Assembly: GCA_022601215.1 (NCBI GenBank)
Contig: JAHZIZ010000108.1
Span: forward strand, 1-10,193
From: Bacteroidota bacterium
GTDB lineage: Bacteria > Bacteroidota > Bacteroidia > Flavobacteriales > Flavobacteriaceae
Direction of reading: 5' to 3'
Length of the DNA stretch: 10,193 nt
The number at the start of each line of letters is the position of its first letter. Position 1 is the first letter of the stretch. Shown here one piece after another: positions 1 to 5,964 of this stretch. The notes beneath the pieces were generated by a model. That model ran no database searches. It worked only from the letters and a program-made list of their open reading frames with translations, and was not told the origin of the DNA. A program made the position numbers and the translations under genes.

Positions 1-876
1 AATAATTACAGCACCTTTTTTCATGCGTTCTACCATTGCTTCGGTCACAATTACTTGAGATCGGTGGGTTCCTCTTACTGCACCAATAGCCACGTCACAA
101 CGTCTTAGGGCTTTGAGCAAATTTTTTGGCTGTATAGTAGAAGTGTATAATGTTTGTCCCACCTTAGACTGGATTCGTCTTAATTTGGTAATGGAATTGT
201 CAAATACTTTTACGGTTGCCCCAAGGCCAAGTGCCGCCCTTACTGCATATTGTCCAACAGTTCCAGCTCCGATAACGACAACCTCGACAGGGGGCACTCC
301 GCTAATATTACCAAATAACAGACCCGTACCATGATCATCACTCACCATTAATTCGGAGGCTATTAAAACAGACGCCGTACCTGCTATTTCACTAAGCGAT
401 TTAACGGCAGGGTAACTACCATCTTCATCCTTAATGAATTCGAACGCCAAGGCAGTGATTTTCTTTTTAGCCAATGTTTCAAAATATTCCTTTTGCTGTG
501 TTTTTAATTGCAACGCAGAAATGAGTACCGATTTTGGGTTGATCATTTCCAACTCTTTTAGGGTGGGAGGTTCAACCTTAAGTAATATAGGACAGCCAAA
601 TACTTTTTTAGTATCTCCTGTTAACTGGGCTCCTGCCTCACTATAATCCTTATCAGTATATCCGGCTTCATCACCAGCACCTTCTTCAATCAAAATATGA
701 TGACCATTTGCCGCCAACGCAGCGATTGCGTCTGGTGTAAGGCAAATACGTTGTTCTTGAAAGTTAGTCTCTTTTGGCACTCCAATTGTAAGATCACTTT
801 TCTCACGAGTTATTTCCAACATTTCTTCTTGAGGGAGTAATTGAGCTCTGGTAAATGGCGACTTAGGCTGCGTCAT
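1..876 (-). CDS. ald: Alanine dehydrogenase-like NAD-dependent oxidoreductase, partial (3' end outside window)
   Basis: The reverse strand is open from an ATG at 874-876 to the window edge, giving 292 residues and no stop. The protein belongs to the alanine dehydrogenase / transhydrogenase-alpha family, which normally interconverts alanine and pyruvate with NAD in the cytoplasm. An extension of about 30 residues precedes the conserved start (IGVPKET, 31-37). R43 in the QRICLTP segment matches the pyruvate-binding Arg. SLSEIAGTASV (160-170) leads into a Rossmann fold with GAGTVG (203-208) and an acidic D226 that suggests NAD rather than NADP. Aligned from memory without gaps to Mycobacterium tuberculosis Ald, the catalytic K75 and H96 fall on E102 and Q123, so the exact reaction is uncertain. 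The N-terminal extension resembles what I recall of Bacteroidota homologues, which supports this start. A candidate promoter and structured leader lie upstream. Family is confident; alanine as substrate is not. Confidence 0.88.
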   Translation of the reverse strand, partial: MTQPKSPFTRAQLLPQEEMLEITREKSDLTIGVPKETNFQEQRICLTPDAIAALAANGHHILIEEGAGDEAGYTDKDYSEAGAQLTGDTKKVFGCPILLKVEPPTLKELEMINPKSVLISALQLKTQQKEYFETLAKKKITALAFEFIKDEDGSYPAVKSLSEIAGTASVLIASELMVSDDHGTGLLFGNISGVPPVEVVVIGAGTVGQYAVRAALGLGATVKVFDNSITKLRRIQSKVGQTLYTSTIQPKNLLKALRRCDVAIGAVRGTHRSQVIVTEAMVERMKKGAVII

Positions 877-963
877 ATATGGTTTAGTTATACGTTCCAA
901 GTTACGCAATAATTTTTGAAAAAAAACAAGAAGAAATAGGAACGCTATTGGAACGAAGTTGGG

Positions 964-1039
964 CAGATAAAAAAAGCCTGAGGCATCTTGAAAACTCCCC
1001 AGTTAATAAATAATCACCCCAGGCTTTTACAATTATCTG
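964..1039 (-). ncRNA. Candidate structured leader / terminator-like hairpin upstream of ald
   Basis: Read leftward, the element has an outer arm pair CAGATAA (1039-1033) with TTATCTG (970-964), and an inner pair AAAAGCCTG (1028-1020) with CAGGCTTTT (980-972). The inner stem continues through GG/CC with one mismatch. The loop holds a small hairpin, AACT-GGGG-AGTT. A run of seven T follows the GC-rich descending arm, as in an intrinsic terminator. It sits between the candidate promoter and the ald start, so it could act as an attenuator or end a short RNA. Depending on the exact transcription start, part of the outer arm may not be transcribed. I do not recognise an RNA family. A small palindromic repeat element is the main alternative. 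Confidence 0.4.
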
Positions 1040-1042
1040 AGT

Positions 1043-1073
1043 CAAAGATTTATTAAAGTCCATGTATTTGCAA
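1043..1073 (-). promoter_or_regulatory. Candidate Bacteroidota-type promoter for ald
   Basis: On the reverse strand a TTG (1073-1071) is followed after exactly 20 nt by AATCTTTG (1050-1043), one mismatch from the TAnnTTTG -7 box of Bacteroidota housekeeping promoters. Transcription would start near 1036-1039, giving an ald leader of about 160 nt. Such boxes arise by chance in AT-rich DNA, so confidence is moderate. Confidence 0.4.
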
Positions 1074-1104
1074 GACTTGTTAGTTCCCATTCATTAATCA
1101 TGAG

Positions 1105-1126
1105 GTGCTCATTCATGAATGAGCAC
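1105..1126. promoter_or_regulatory. Perfect 22-bp palindrome, candidate operator
   Basis: GTGCTCATTC-AT-GAATGAGCAC is a perfect inverted repeat with no mismatch. A looser sequence of similar composition (TCATTAATCATGA, 1091-1103) lies immediately to its left. The pair sits about 20-50 bp upstream of the candidate ald -33 box and about 135 bp before the TPR/AraC start, a suitable place for a dimeric regulator serving either gene. No T-run follows, so a terminator is unlikely. Confidence 0.45.
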
Positions 1127-1258
1127 AACTAACATAGCGGTTAAATAGTTGTTTTATAGGTGCTTGAGGGTAAATGTTATGTGTTCGGGGTTTCTAGGTT
1201 TATTGGAGGATTATTTTAACTAATTTTAAGTTGTTATATACGGTATAATCTAACCAAC

Positions 1259-2983
1259 ATGAAATTCGCCTTATTAATTTTTCTGTCAGTTATTCCATTA
1301 CTTAGTCACGGACAAGAATACACCCAATCTCACTTAGACTCTCTGGAAGATGAGGCTTTACTCACGACTTTTAACAAAGTTACCCATGATTCTATTATAG
1401 CTGAAAAAATTGCCCGCACCTATTTAAACAGAGGGAGAAGAGAAGGGGATACTATAAAGATGGCTAGGGGATACGATAGATTGGCTCGTATTTTTCATCC
1501 TGAAAAAAACATTGCTTTTGCCGATAGTATTATTGAATTGACTAAAGATTTGAACCATATTACGTATCCGGCACTAGGATATATTTTAAAGAGTGTTGAA
1601 AATTATAAAATTAATAACCTAAAGGAAGCGGTTGATGACTTACAGATAGCTTTGTTACTATCGGAAACTACGAATAATCTGACATTAATTTTGTACATCC
1701 TTGATTCATTGATTACGTATAAGTTGATTTGGGGAGATAAATATGAAGCTCTAAATCTTCAAAAGAAAAGACATAATTTGGTTTTCAGTGAAAACTATAA
1801 GAGTGAGTTTAATAAAGCAAATAGAGTGAAAAGTAACATTGCATTAAATGATCAAATAAAAGAGAGTACTATACATTCCTTCTTTACATATACAAATTGT
1901 TATTTACATCTAGAAGATGTTGAAAATGCAGGTAAATATCTTCATTTATTTGAAACAGAAATTTCGATGTATAATGGACCTTTCAAATCCGACTTTGTAA
2001 ATCTTTTACAAGAACTTAGGATAGAATATTTCTTTTTAAAAAAGGACTACGATTACGTGATTTCTGTTTCAGATAAGTTAATAAAAAGATATATGAAATC
2101 AGCAGAAAAGAGACAGTTGTTTGATATATATAGTTATCATGGATTTTCCTTAATAGAGTCTAAAAAGCAGGATAAAGGATTGGCTTTTCTTTTAAAAGCA
2201 GATTCAATCTATGATCGTGGAGAAGTTAAAATATTGCCATATAGAAGAAAGTTATTTCGAAGTTTGTTTGATGTTTATAAGGTTAAAGGAGATGCGGTTT
2301 TGCAGTTGCATTACTTAGAAAAAGTGGTGACTTTCGATAGCGTACTAAAACTAAATCTTGAATCATTTGAACCAGAACTAATTAAGAAATTGGAAACTCC
2401 CATCTTACTCAAGGAGAAAGAAAAATTAATTGATAAACTGACAGAAGAGAATTATAAATTTAAGACATCCAATATTTGGATTAGCTCTGGTTTTATAATT
2501 GCTCTCCTATTTCTTATATATTATTTTAGAATGCAAGTATTATATAGAAGGCGGTTTGCGATCTTAAAGAGGTCTAATCAACAAGATGATGGAGTAGAGG
2601 TAAAACTAAAGGATTTGGATATTTCGATAGATATTGTTGAGGATATTTTCAATAAACTGGAACGGTTTGAAGAAAATAAAGATTTTTTACAAAGCAATAT
2701 CACCTTGTATAGTTTATCTAAACAACTACAGACTAATGTAAATTATTTATCAAGAGTGATAAACACTAAAAAAGGAGTCAGCTTTTCAAATTATTTACAT
2801 GAATTACGATTATCTTATGCATTTCAAAGAATACAAAGCAATCCTACTTTTAGAAAGTTTACGATCATAGCAATCGCTAAAGAGTCTGGATACTTAAGTG
2901 CGGCTTCTTTCTCTAAGGCATTTTATAAAAAGTTTGGTATATATCCGTCGTATTATATTCAACGGTTAGAAAAGAAAAAATAA
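1259..2983 (+). CDS. TPR-containing, membrane-spanning AraC-family transcriptional regulator
   Basis: The 574-residue protein begins with a signal peptide (MKFALLIFLSVIPLLSHG, likely cut before Q19). Residues about 25-390 form a long helical region with the spacing of degenerate TPR repeats, predicted to lie in the periplasm. A short charged, coiled-coil-like segment (about 373-404) precedes a single transmembrane helix (about 406-425) ending in a basic stop-transfer sequence (YRRR). The last 100 residues are an AraC-type double helix-turn-helix: first helix pair around 482-505, second around 534-570, with the typical GYLSAASFSKAFYKKFG signature. This signal-TPR-TM-AraC layout is common in Flavobacteriia and suggests a one-component sensor that passes an envelope signal straight to DNA. 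The target genes cannot be told from sequence. It is divergent from ald and ends 14 nt from the convergent membrane-protein gene. No SD sequence precedes the ATG. Confidence 0.9.
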   Translation: MKFALLIFLSVIPLLSHGQEYTQSHLDSLEDEALLTTFNKVTHDSIIAEKIARTYLNRGRREGDTIKMARGYDRLARIFHPEKNIAFADSIIELTKDLNHITYPALGYILKSVENYKINNLKEAVDDLQIALLLSETTNNLTLILYILDSLITYKLIWGDKYEALNLQKKRHNLVFSENYKSEFNKANRVKSNIALNDQIKESTIHSFFTYTNCYLHLEDVENAGKYLHLFETEISMYNGPFKSDFVNLLQELRIEYFFLKKDYDYVISVSDKLIKRYMKSAEKRQLFDIYSYHGFSLIESKKQDKGLAFLLKADSIYDRGEVKILPYRRKLFRSLFDVYKVKGDAVLQLHYLEKVVTFDSVLKLNLESFEPELIKKLETPILLKEKEKLIDKLTEENYKFKTSNIWISSGFIIALLFLIYYFRMQVLYRRRFAILKRSNQQDDGVEVKLKDLDISIDIVEDIFNKLERFEENKDFLQSNITLYSLSKQLQTNVNYLSRVINTKKGVSFSNYLHELRLSYAFQRIQSNPTFRKFTIIAIAKESGYLSAASFSKAFYKKFGIYPSYYIQRLEKKK

Positions 2984-2997
2984 TTAGAGGAACTTCC

Positions 2998-3525
2998 TTA
3001 CTGAAACAAGTCTTTTATCTGTTCCCACACCGTTTTCTTTGCGGATAATTCCTCTTCAAAAGATTTTAAATCTGCACTTCTTACTTTTGAAAACAGTCGA
3101 GCTCTAACCAGGTAAACAAAAGGAACTAATACCATCATAAGCGGAAAAATGTAGTATAACTCTAATTCATCCATTGTATAGTTTTGTTTAATAACTCCCC
3201 ATAGCTGAAATGAATACATTGCAATTGGGACTAATATTATCCAATGCCACCAATGTTTGCAAGTGAAGAACCATAATAGCAATAACAACAGCGGAATCGA
3301 CTTGCCAACAAAATACCATGCTAAATGGTACATTGAAGGGTAGCCCGTCTCAAAAGAGAAAAAAGAAGTCTCCCAAACTTGCGAATCTTTTGGGAAGCTT
3401 TCGTACGAATAAAATATAAAAGGAGTAATTGTTATTAATAAAACAATTACTCCTCCTACGTATAAAGATTTTCTATCCGTTAACGAGCGGTTCTGGTCTG
3501 TCAATTTGTTGTTCGGTTTGTCCAT
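2998..3525 (-). CDS. Four-helix integral membrane protein of unknown function
   Basis: From the ATG at 3523-3525 the product is 175 residues (MDKPNNKLTD...). An in-frame ATG ten codons upstream (3555) is possible but would add a poorly hydrophobic, basic stretch. Hydrophobic segments lie at about 21-40, 66-87, 94-111 and 123-141. A Trp/His-rich motif, CKHWWHW (89-95), sits between helices 2 and 3, and the soluble C-terminus is charged (SFEEELSAKKTVWEQIKDLF). By the positive-inside rule the C-terminal tail after RARLFSKVR is probably cytoplasmic. I do not recognise a characterised family; it resembles conserved flavobacterial hypotheticals. Its first 53 nt overlap, in another frame, the end of the upstream lipoprotein gene, so the two are probably cotranscribed and translationally coupled. 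A strong hairpin lies within helix 1 coding DNA (3421-3454). It converges with the TPR/AraC gene. Confidence 0.82.
   Translation of the reverse strand: MDKPNNKLTDQNRSLTDRKSLYVGGVIVLLITITPFIFYSYESFPKDSQVWETSFFSFETGYPSMYHLAWYFVGKSIPLLLLLLWFFTCKHWWHWIILVPIAMYSFQLWGVIKQNYTMDELELYYIFPLMMVLVPFVYLVRARLFSKVRSADLKSFEEELSAKKTVWEQIKDLFQ
3421..3454 (-). terminator. Terminator-like hairpin inside the membrane-protein gene
   Basis: AGGAGTAATTGTT (3454-3442 on the reverse strand) and AACAATTACTCCT (3433-3421) form a perfect 13-bp stem with an 8-nt loop. TTTATATTTT follows downstream. It starts 18 nt past the lipoprotein stop and lies in the codons for the first membrane helix (GGVIVLLITITP). It could end a lipoprotein-only transcript or stabilise its 3' end, while ribosomes translating the membrane protein would disrupt it. 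The stem is AT-rich, so termination strength is uncertain. Confidence 0.4.
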
Positions 3526-3607
3526 CTTCGATGTTCTCGGGCGTACAAGACACAAATAAAACGGTTCCTAAAATTGCAACGAGAAAAAGGTAGTTTTTTA
3601 ATTTCAT
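3473..3607 (-). CDS. Small lipoprotein, 44 residues
   Basis: An ATG at 3605-3607 opens a 44-codon frame ending in TAG at 3473-3475. The product starts MKLKNYLFLVAILGTVLFVSC, a short type II signal peptide with a positively charged front and a lipobox-like FVSC, so C21 would be lipidated. Only about 24 residues remain after cleavage, and they are polar and acidic (CTPENIEDGQTEQQIDRPEP). The function is unknown; it resembles very short lipoproteins I recall from flavobacterial genomes, often starting CTPE or CTPD. Support for it being real comes from the textbook signal peptide, a well-formed promoter about 30 nt upstream, and the lack of any other gene occupying 3526-3607. Its 3' end overlaps the membrane-protein gene, which lies in the +1 frame, by 53 nt. 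Confidence 0.75.
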   Translation of the reverse strand: MKLKNYLFLVAILGTVLFVSCTPENIEDGQTEQQIDRPEPLVNG

Positions 3608-3789
3608 AATACTAGTTTTTGTGAGGTTTATATTACAAACGTATCACGAAAAAAAACAAGTATTTCAAAAGAGTTCACCGTATTTTATTAGGTTACACTT
3701 TTGGCAAAAATAACCCAGCTGTTAATATGTGTGATTTGAGGCAAACAATTAAAAGTCAGGGTGTTGTGAAAAATGTTTCGTTGCAAGCT
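3608..3789. other. Intergenic region between tsaE and the lipoprotein gene
   Basis: This 182-nt AT-rich gap holds the candidate lipoprotein promoter at its left end. No coding frame with family signatures and no strong terminator after tsaE is visible. A weak GGTTA/TAACC inverted repeat flanking TTTTTGCC lies near 3690-3715. A long tsaE transcript could therefore read into the lipoprotein gene. Confidence 0.6.
3636..3670 (-). promoter_or_regulatory. Candidate promoter for lipoprotein/membrane-protein pair
   Basis: On the reverse strand TTTTG (3670-3666) precedes, by 22 nt, a perfect -7 box TACGTTTG (3643-3636). A start near 3629 would leave a leader of about 22 nt before the lipoprotein ATG. 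The exact match and sensible position make this one of the two best promoter candidates in the window. Confidence 0.5.
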
Positions 3790-4206
3790 TTAGTTCACTA
3801 GCGTCATATTTATGGTTCTACTTCCATTTTGGTTTTTAGTTAATTGAATTTTTGTACTCTCCTCAGGGAGTAATCCAGAAATTCTTTCTGGCCATTCTAC
3901 AAAACTCCAATGCCCAGCATCAAAATAATCTTCAATTCCTATATCTAATGCCTCTTCCTCACTCTCTAATCTGTAGCAATCAAAATGAAATAACTTGTCT
4001 TCATCGAGTACATATTCATTCACAATCGAGAAGGTAGGGCTGCTCAGAGTATCATGAACGCCTAATTTCTTTGCTAATTCTTTAATCAAGGTGGTTTTTC
4101 CAACCCCCATCTCACCGTAAAACAATAGTGTCTTGGTGGAGGTTTTGTCCAATAGCATGCCTGCTATCTCAGGTAATTCTTGAAGCGTATAGGTTTTATT
4201 CATCAT
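3790..4206 (-). CDS. tsaE: tRNA t6A biosynthesis ATPase TsaE
   Basis: TsaE is the small ATPase that, with TsaB, TsaC and TsaD, makes N6-threonylcarbamoyl-adenosine at position 37 of ANN-reading tRNAs in the cytoplasm. The 138-residue product has the P-loop GEMGVGKTT (31-39), the SSPTFSIVNEY switch segment (55-65), HFDCYRL with acidic D76, and VEWPER with E104 and W105, all hallmarks of the family at its usual length. The frame extends to an ATG at 4233, but those nine extra residues (MFLYLFVPN) are not family-like and overlap a TATATTTG promoter-type box (4226-4219). Translation more likely starts at the adjacent ATGs 4206 or 4203. It lies 91 nt downstream of porX in the same direction, probably with cotranscription. 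Confidence 0.93.
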   Translation of the reverse strand: MMNKTYTLQELPEIAGMLLDKTSTKTLLFYGEMGVGKTTLIKELAKKLGVHDTLSSPTFSIVNEYVLDEDKLFHFDCYRLESEEEALDIGIEDYFDAGHWSFVEWPERISGLLPEESTKIQLTKNQNGSRTINMTLVN

Positions 4207-4297
4207 ATTGGGTACAAACAAATATAAAAACATTTCCGACTATCCACCTAAATCACCGATAAACTACACTAAATTCAGTTATTTCCTACAAATAAGT

Positions 4298-5845
4298 CTA
4301 CTTGGGAGATAATACTGCGAAGGGAATAATCATTTCTTCCAAGGAAACACCTCCATGTTGATAGGTGTTTCTATAATAGCTTACATAGTGATTATAGTTG
4401 TTCGGATAGGCAAAAAATAAGTCGCCTTTTGCAAAAATAAATGAGCTACTCATGTTGATCGTTGGTAAATGAATGGTACTCGGATTCTTAGCGGCCAATA
4501 CATCTTTATCTTCATAAGTCAAACTCTTTCCAGTCTTATAACGTAGGTTCAGGCTTGTGTTTTTGTCGCCAATTACTTTCGATGGATTTTTCACATTGAT
4601 AGTTCCATGATCCGTAGTTATTATCAACTGAAAGCCTAATTGAGCCGCTTGTTGAATAATTTCCATCAATGGGGAGTTTTTAAACCAACTCTCCGTTAAT
4701 GAACGGTATGACTTATCGTTAGATGCCAATTCTTTAATGACTTCCATTTCAGTTTTTGCATGCGACAACATGTCTACGAAATTATAAACCAATACAGCGA
4801 GATCTTCGTTTTTATGACTTCTAAAATTTTCAGAAAGTCGTCGTCCCTGCTTTAAACTAGAAATCTTATTATAACTCCATTTAAGGTCCAATCCTAAGCG
4901 TTTAAGTTGTGCACCAAAAAAGTCTTTTTCATACATGTTTTTCCCACCTTCGTCAGTGTCATTTAACCACCAATCTGGATGTAACTTCTGCATGTCACTG
5001 GGCATTAAACCAGAGAAGATTGCATTTCTTGCGTATTGAGTCGCGGTAGGAAGAATACTATAAAACAAATCTTCTTCCGTTTTCTTATATGCGTTTTTTA
5101 AGTAGGGCTCAAAGGCCTTCCATTGATCGTAACGAAGGTTGTCAACCACCACCAAAAGCGTTTGTTTGTTTTTGAGGTTGGGAGCAATTTTGTCCTTGAA
5201 TAAGGTGTGGGACATGGTAGGAGCATCACTATCCTTATCGAACCACTTAGGATAGTTCTTGTCAATAAACTTGCAAAACTGAGTGTTAGCTTCTGTTTTT
5301 TGAGACTCTAATATTTCAAACATTCCGCTGTCTTCAATATTTTCTAGTTCTAGCTCCCAATAAACTAACTTTTGATATAATTCTGCCCAACCCTCATGAG
5401 TGTTGATCATTGACATATCCATGGCAATCTTTCTAAACTCTTGCTGATAGTTGGATGTCGTTTTTTCGGAAACCAAACGAGTATGATCTAAATTCTTTTT
5501 TAAACTTAACAAGATTTGATTTGGATTCACAGGCTTAATCAAGTAGTCTGCAATCTTAGAACCAATGGCCTCTTCCATGATGTATTCTTCTTCACTCTTA
5601 GTGATCATAACGACAGGAAGGTTAGGTTGTTTTTCTTTAATTTCTGCGAGGGTTTCCAAACCTGTTAGTCCAGGCATGTTTTCATCCAGAAAAACGATAT
5701 CAAAGCTCATATTATCAATCTCCTGTAAGGCCTCAGTACCACTTTGCGAAGTAGTTACATTATAGTTTCTTCCTTCCAAGAAAATAATATGGGGTTTTAA
5801 TAAGTCTATTTCATCGTCTACCCAGAGTACTTTTATCTCGCTCAT
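4298..5845 (-). CDS. porX: T9SS response regulator PorX (receiver + PglZ/alkaline phosphatase-like domain)
   Basis: PorX links the type IX secretion system of Bacteroidota to gene control; it pairs with kinase PorY and, in Porphyromonas gingivalis, with the sigma factor SigP and PorL. The 515 residues start with a CheY-like receiver (about 1-120): acidic pocket D10/D11, phosphoacceptor D54 (FLDENMPG), T82 and K104 (IKP), all intact. A helical linker follows (about 120-215). The C-terminal PglZ/alkaline phosphatase-superfamily domain shows VVVDNLRYDQW (D235), LPTATQYARNA with candidate nucleophile T267 or T269, FVDMLSH (D358, H362), TTDHGT (D412, H413) and YQHGG (H497). These metal-site residues are present, which fits the zinc-dependent oligonucleotide phosphodiesterase activity reported for PorX. 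There is no DNA-binding domain. The start (MSEIKVLWVDDE) is standard. It has its own promoter candidate and is followed by tsaE. Length and order match the family. Confidence 0.94.
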   Translation of the reverse strand: MSEIKVLWVDDEIDLLKPHIIFLEGRNYNVTTSQSGTEALQEIDNMSFDIVFLDENMPGLTGLETLAEIKEKQPNLPVVMITKSEEEYIMEEAIGSKIADYLIKPVNPNQILLSLKKNLDHTRLVSEKTTSNYQQEFRKIAMDMSMINTHEGWAELYQKLVYWELELENIEDSGMFEILESQKTEANTQFCKFIDKNYPKWFDKDSDAPTMSHTLFKDKIAPNLKNKQTLLVVVDNLRYDQWKAFEPYLKNAYKKTEEDLFYSILPTATQYARNAIFSGLMPSDMQKLHPDWWLNDTDEGGKNMYEKDFFGAQLKRLGLDLKWSYNKISSLKQGRRLSENFRSHKNEDLAVLVYNFVDMLSHAKTEMEVIKELASNDKSYRSLTESWFKNSPLMEIIQQAAQLGFQLIITTDHGTINVKNPSKVIGDKNTSLNLRYKTGKSLTYEDKDVLAAKNPSTIHLPTINMSSSFIFAKGDLFFAYPNNYNHYVSYYRNTYQHGGVSLEEMIIPFAVLSPK

Positions 5846-5904
5846 ATATGTATATTTGTTTAAAATTTATAATTGGTAAGCCGTAAGAAGCATACTTATA
5901 ACAT

Positions 5905-5937
5905 CAAAAATACTTCCGTAGTATCTCTCAATTCAAA
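5905..5937 (-). promoter_or_regulatory. Candidate promoter for porX (and tsaE)
   Basis: On the reverse strand TTTG (5937-5934) is followed after 21 nt by a perfect -7 box TATTTTTG (5912-5905). Transcription would begin near 5898, giving a leader of about 50 nt before the porX ATG. It lies in the 119-nt gap (5846-5964) shared with the divergent HD gene. Confidence 0.5.
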
Positions 5938-5964
5938 GTTCCACTATTAATTAAAAGTTAAAGT

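Larger units (their letters stand above)
877..1258. other. Intergenic region between divergent ald and TPR/AraC genes
   Basis: This 382-nt gap separates two divergently transcribed genes and contains no convincing coding sequence. It holds, in order, an AT-rich stretch next to ald, a nested inverted repeat (964-1039), a candidate leftward promoter (1043-1073) and a perfect 22-bp palindrome (1105-1126). No good TTG/TAnnTTTG pair is visible for the rightward gene. The nearest hits are TAGGTTTA at 1195-1202 and TAATTTTA at 1221-1228, and both lack a properly spaced TTG. Confidence 0.8.

Noticed and set aside
113..646. Two rightward open frames opposite ald
   Set aside because: They are antisense to a gene with clear family motifs and have no family features of their own.
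902..1090. 62-codon leftward open frame between ald and the palindrome
   Set aside because: It runs through the inverted repeat and T-run, has no recognisable domain or signal, and its start lies upstream of the better promoter candidate. It is more likely leader or non-coding sequence.
2988..2998. AGGAACTTCCT symmetric sequence between the convergent genes
   Set aside because: The two 5-nt arms flank a single base, too short a loop for an RNA hairpin, and there is no T-run. It overlaps a stop codon and is probably chance.
4207..4233. Upstream ATG extending TsaE by nine residues
   Set aside because: The added residues are unlike the family N-terminus and overlap a TATATTTG box; the ATG pair at 4206/4203 gives the normal length.
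5851..5858. TATATTTG as a promoter for the HD gene
   Set aside because: No TTG lies about 20 nt upstream, it sits just inside the porX leader and would leave a leader of about 100 nt. Such boxes are frequent in AT-rich gaps.
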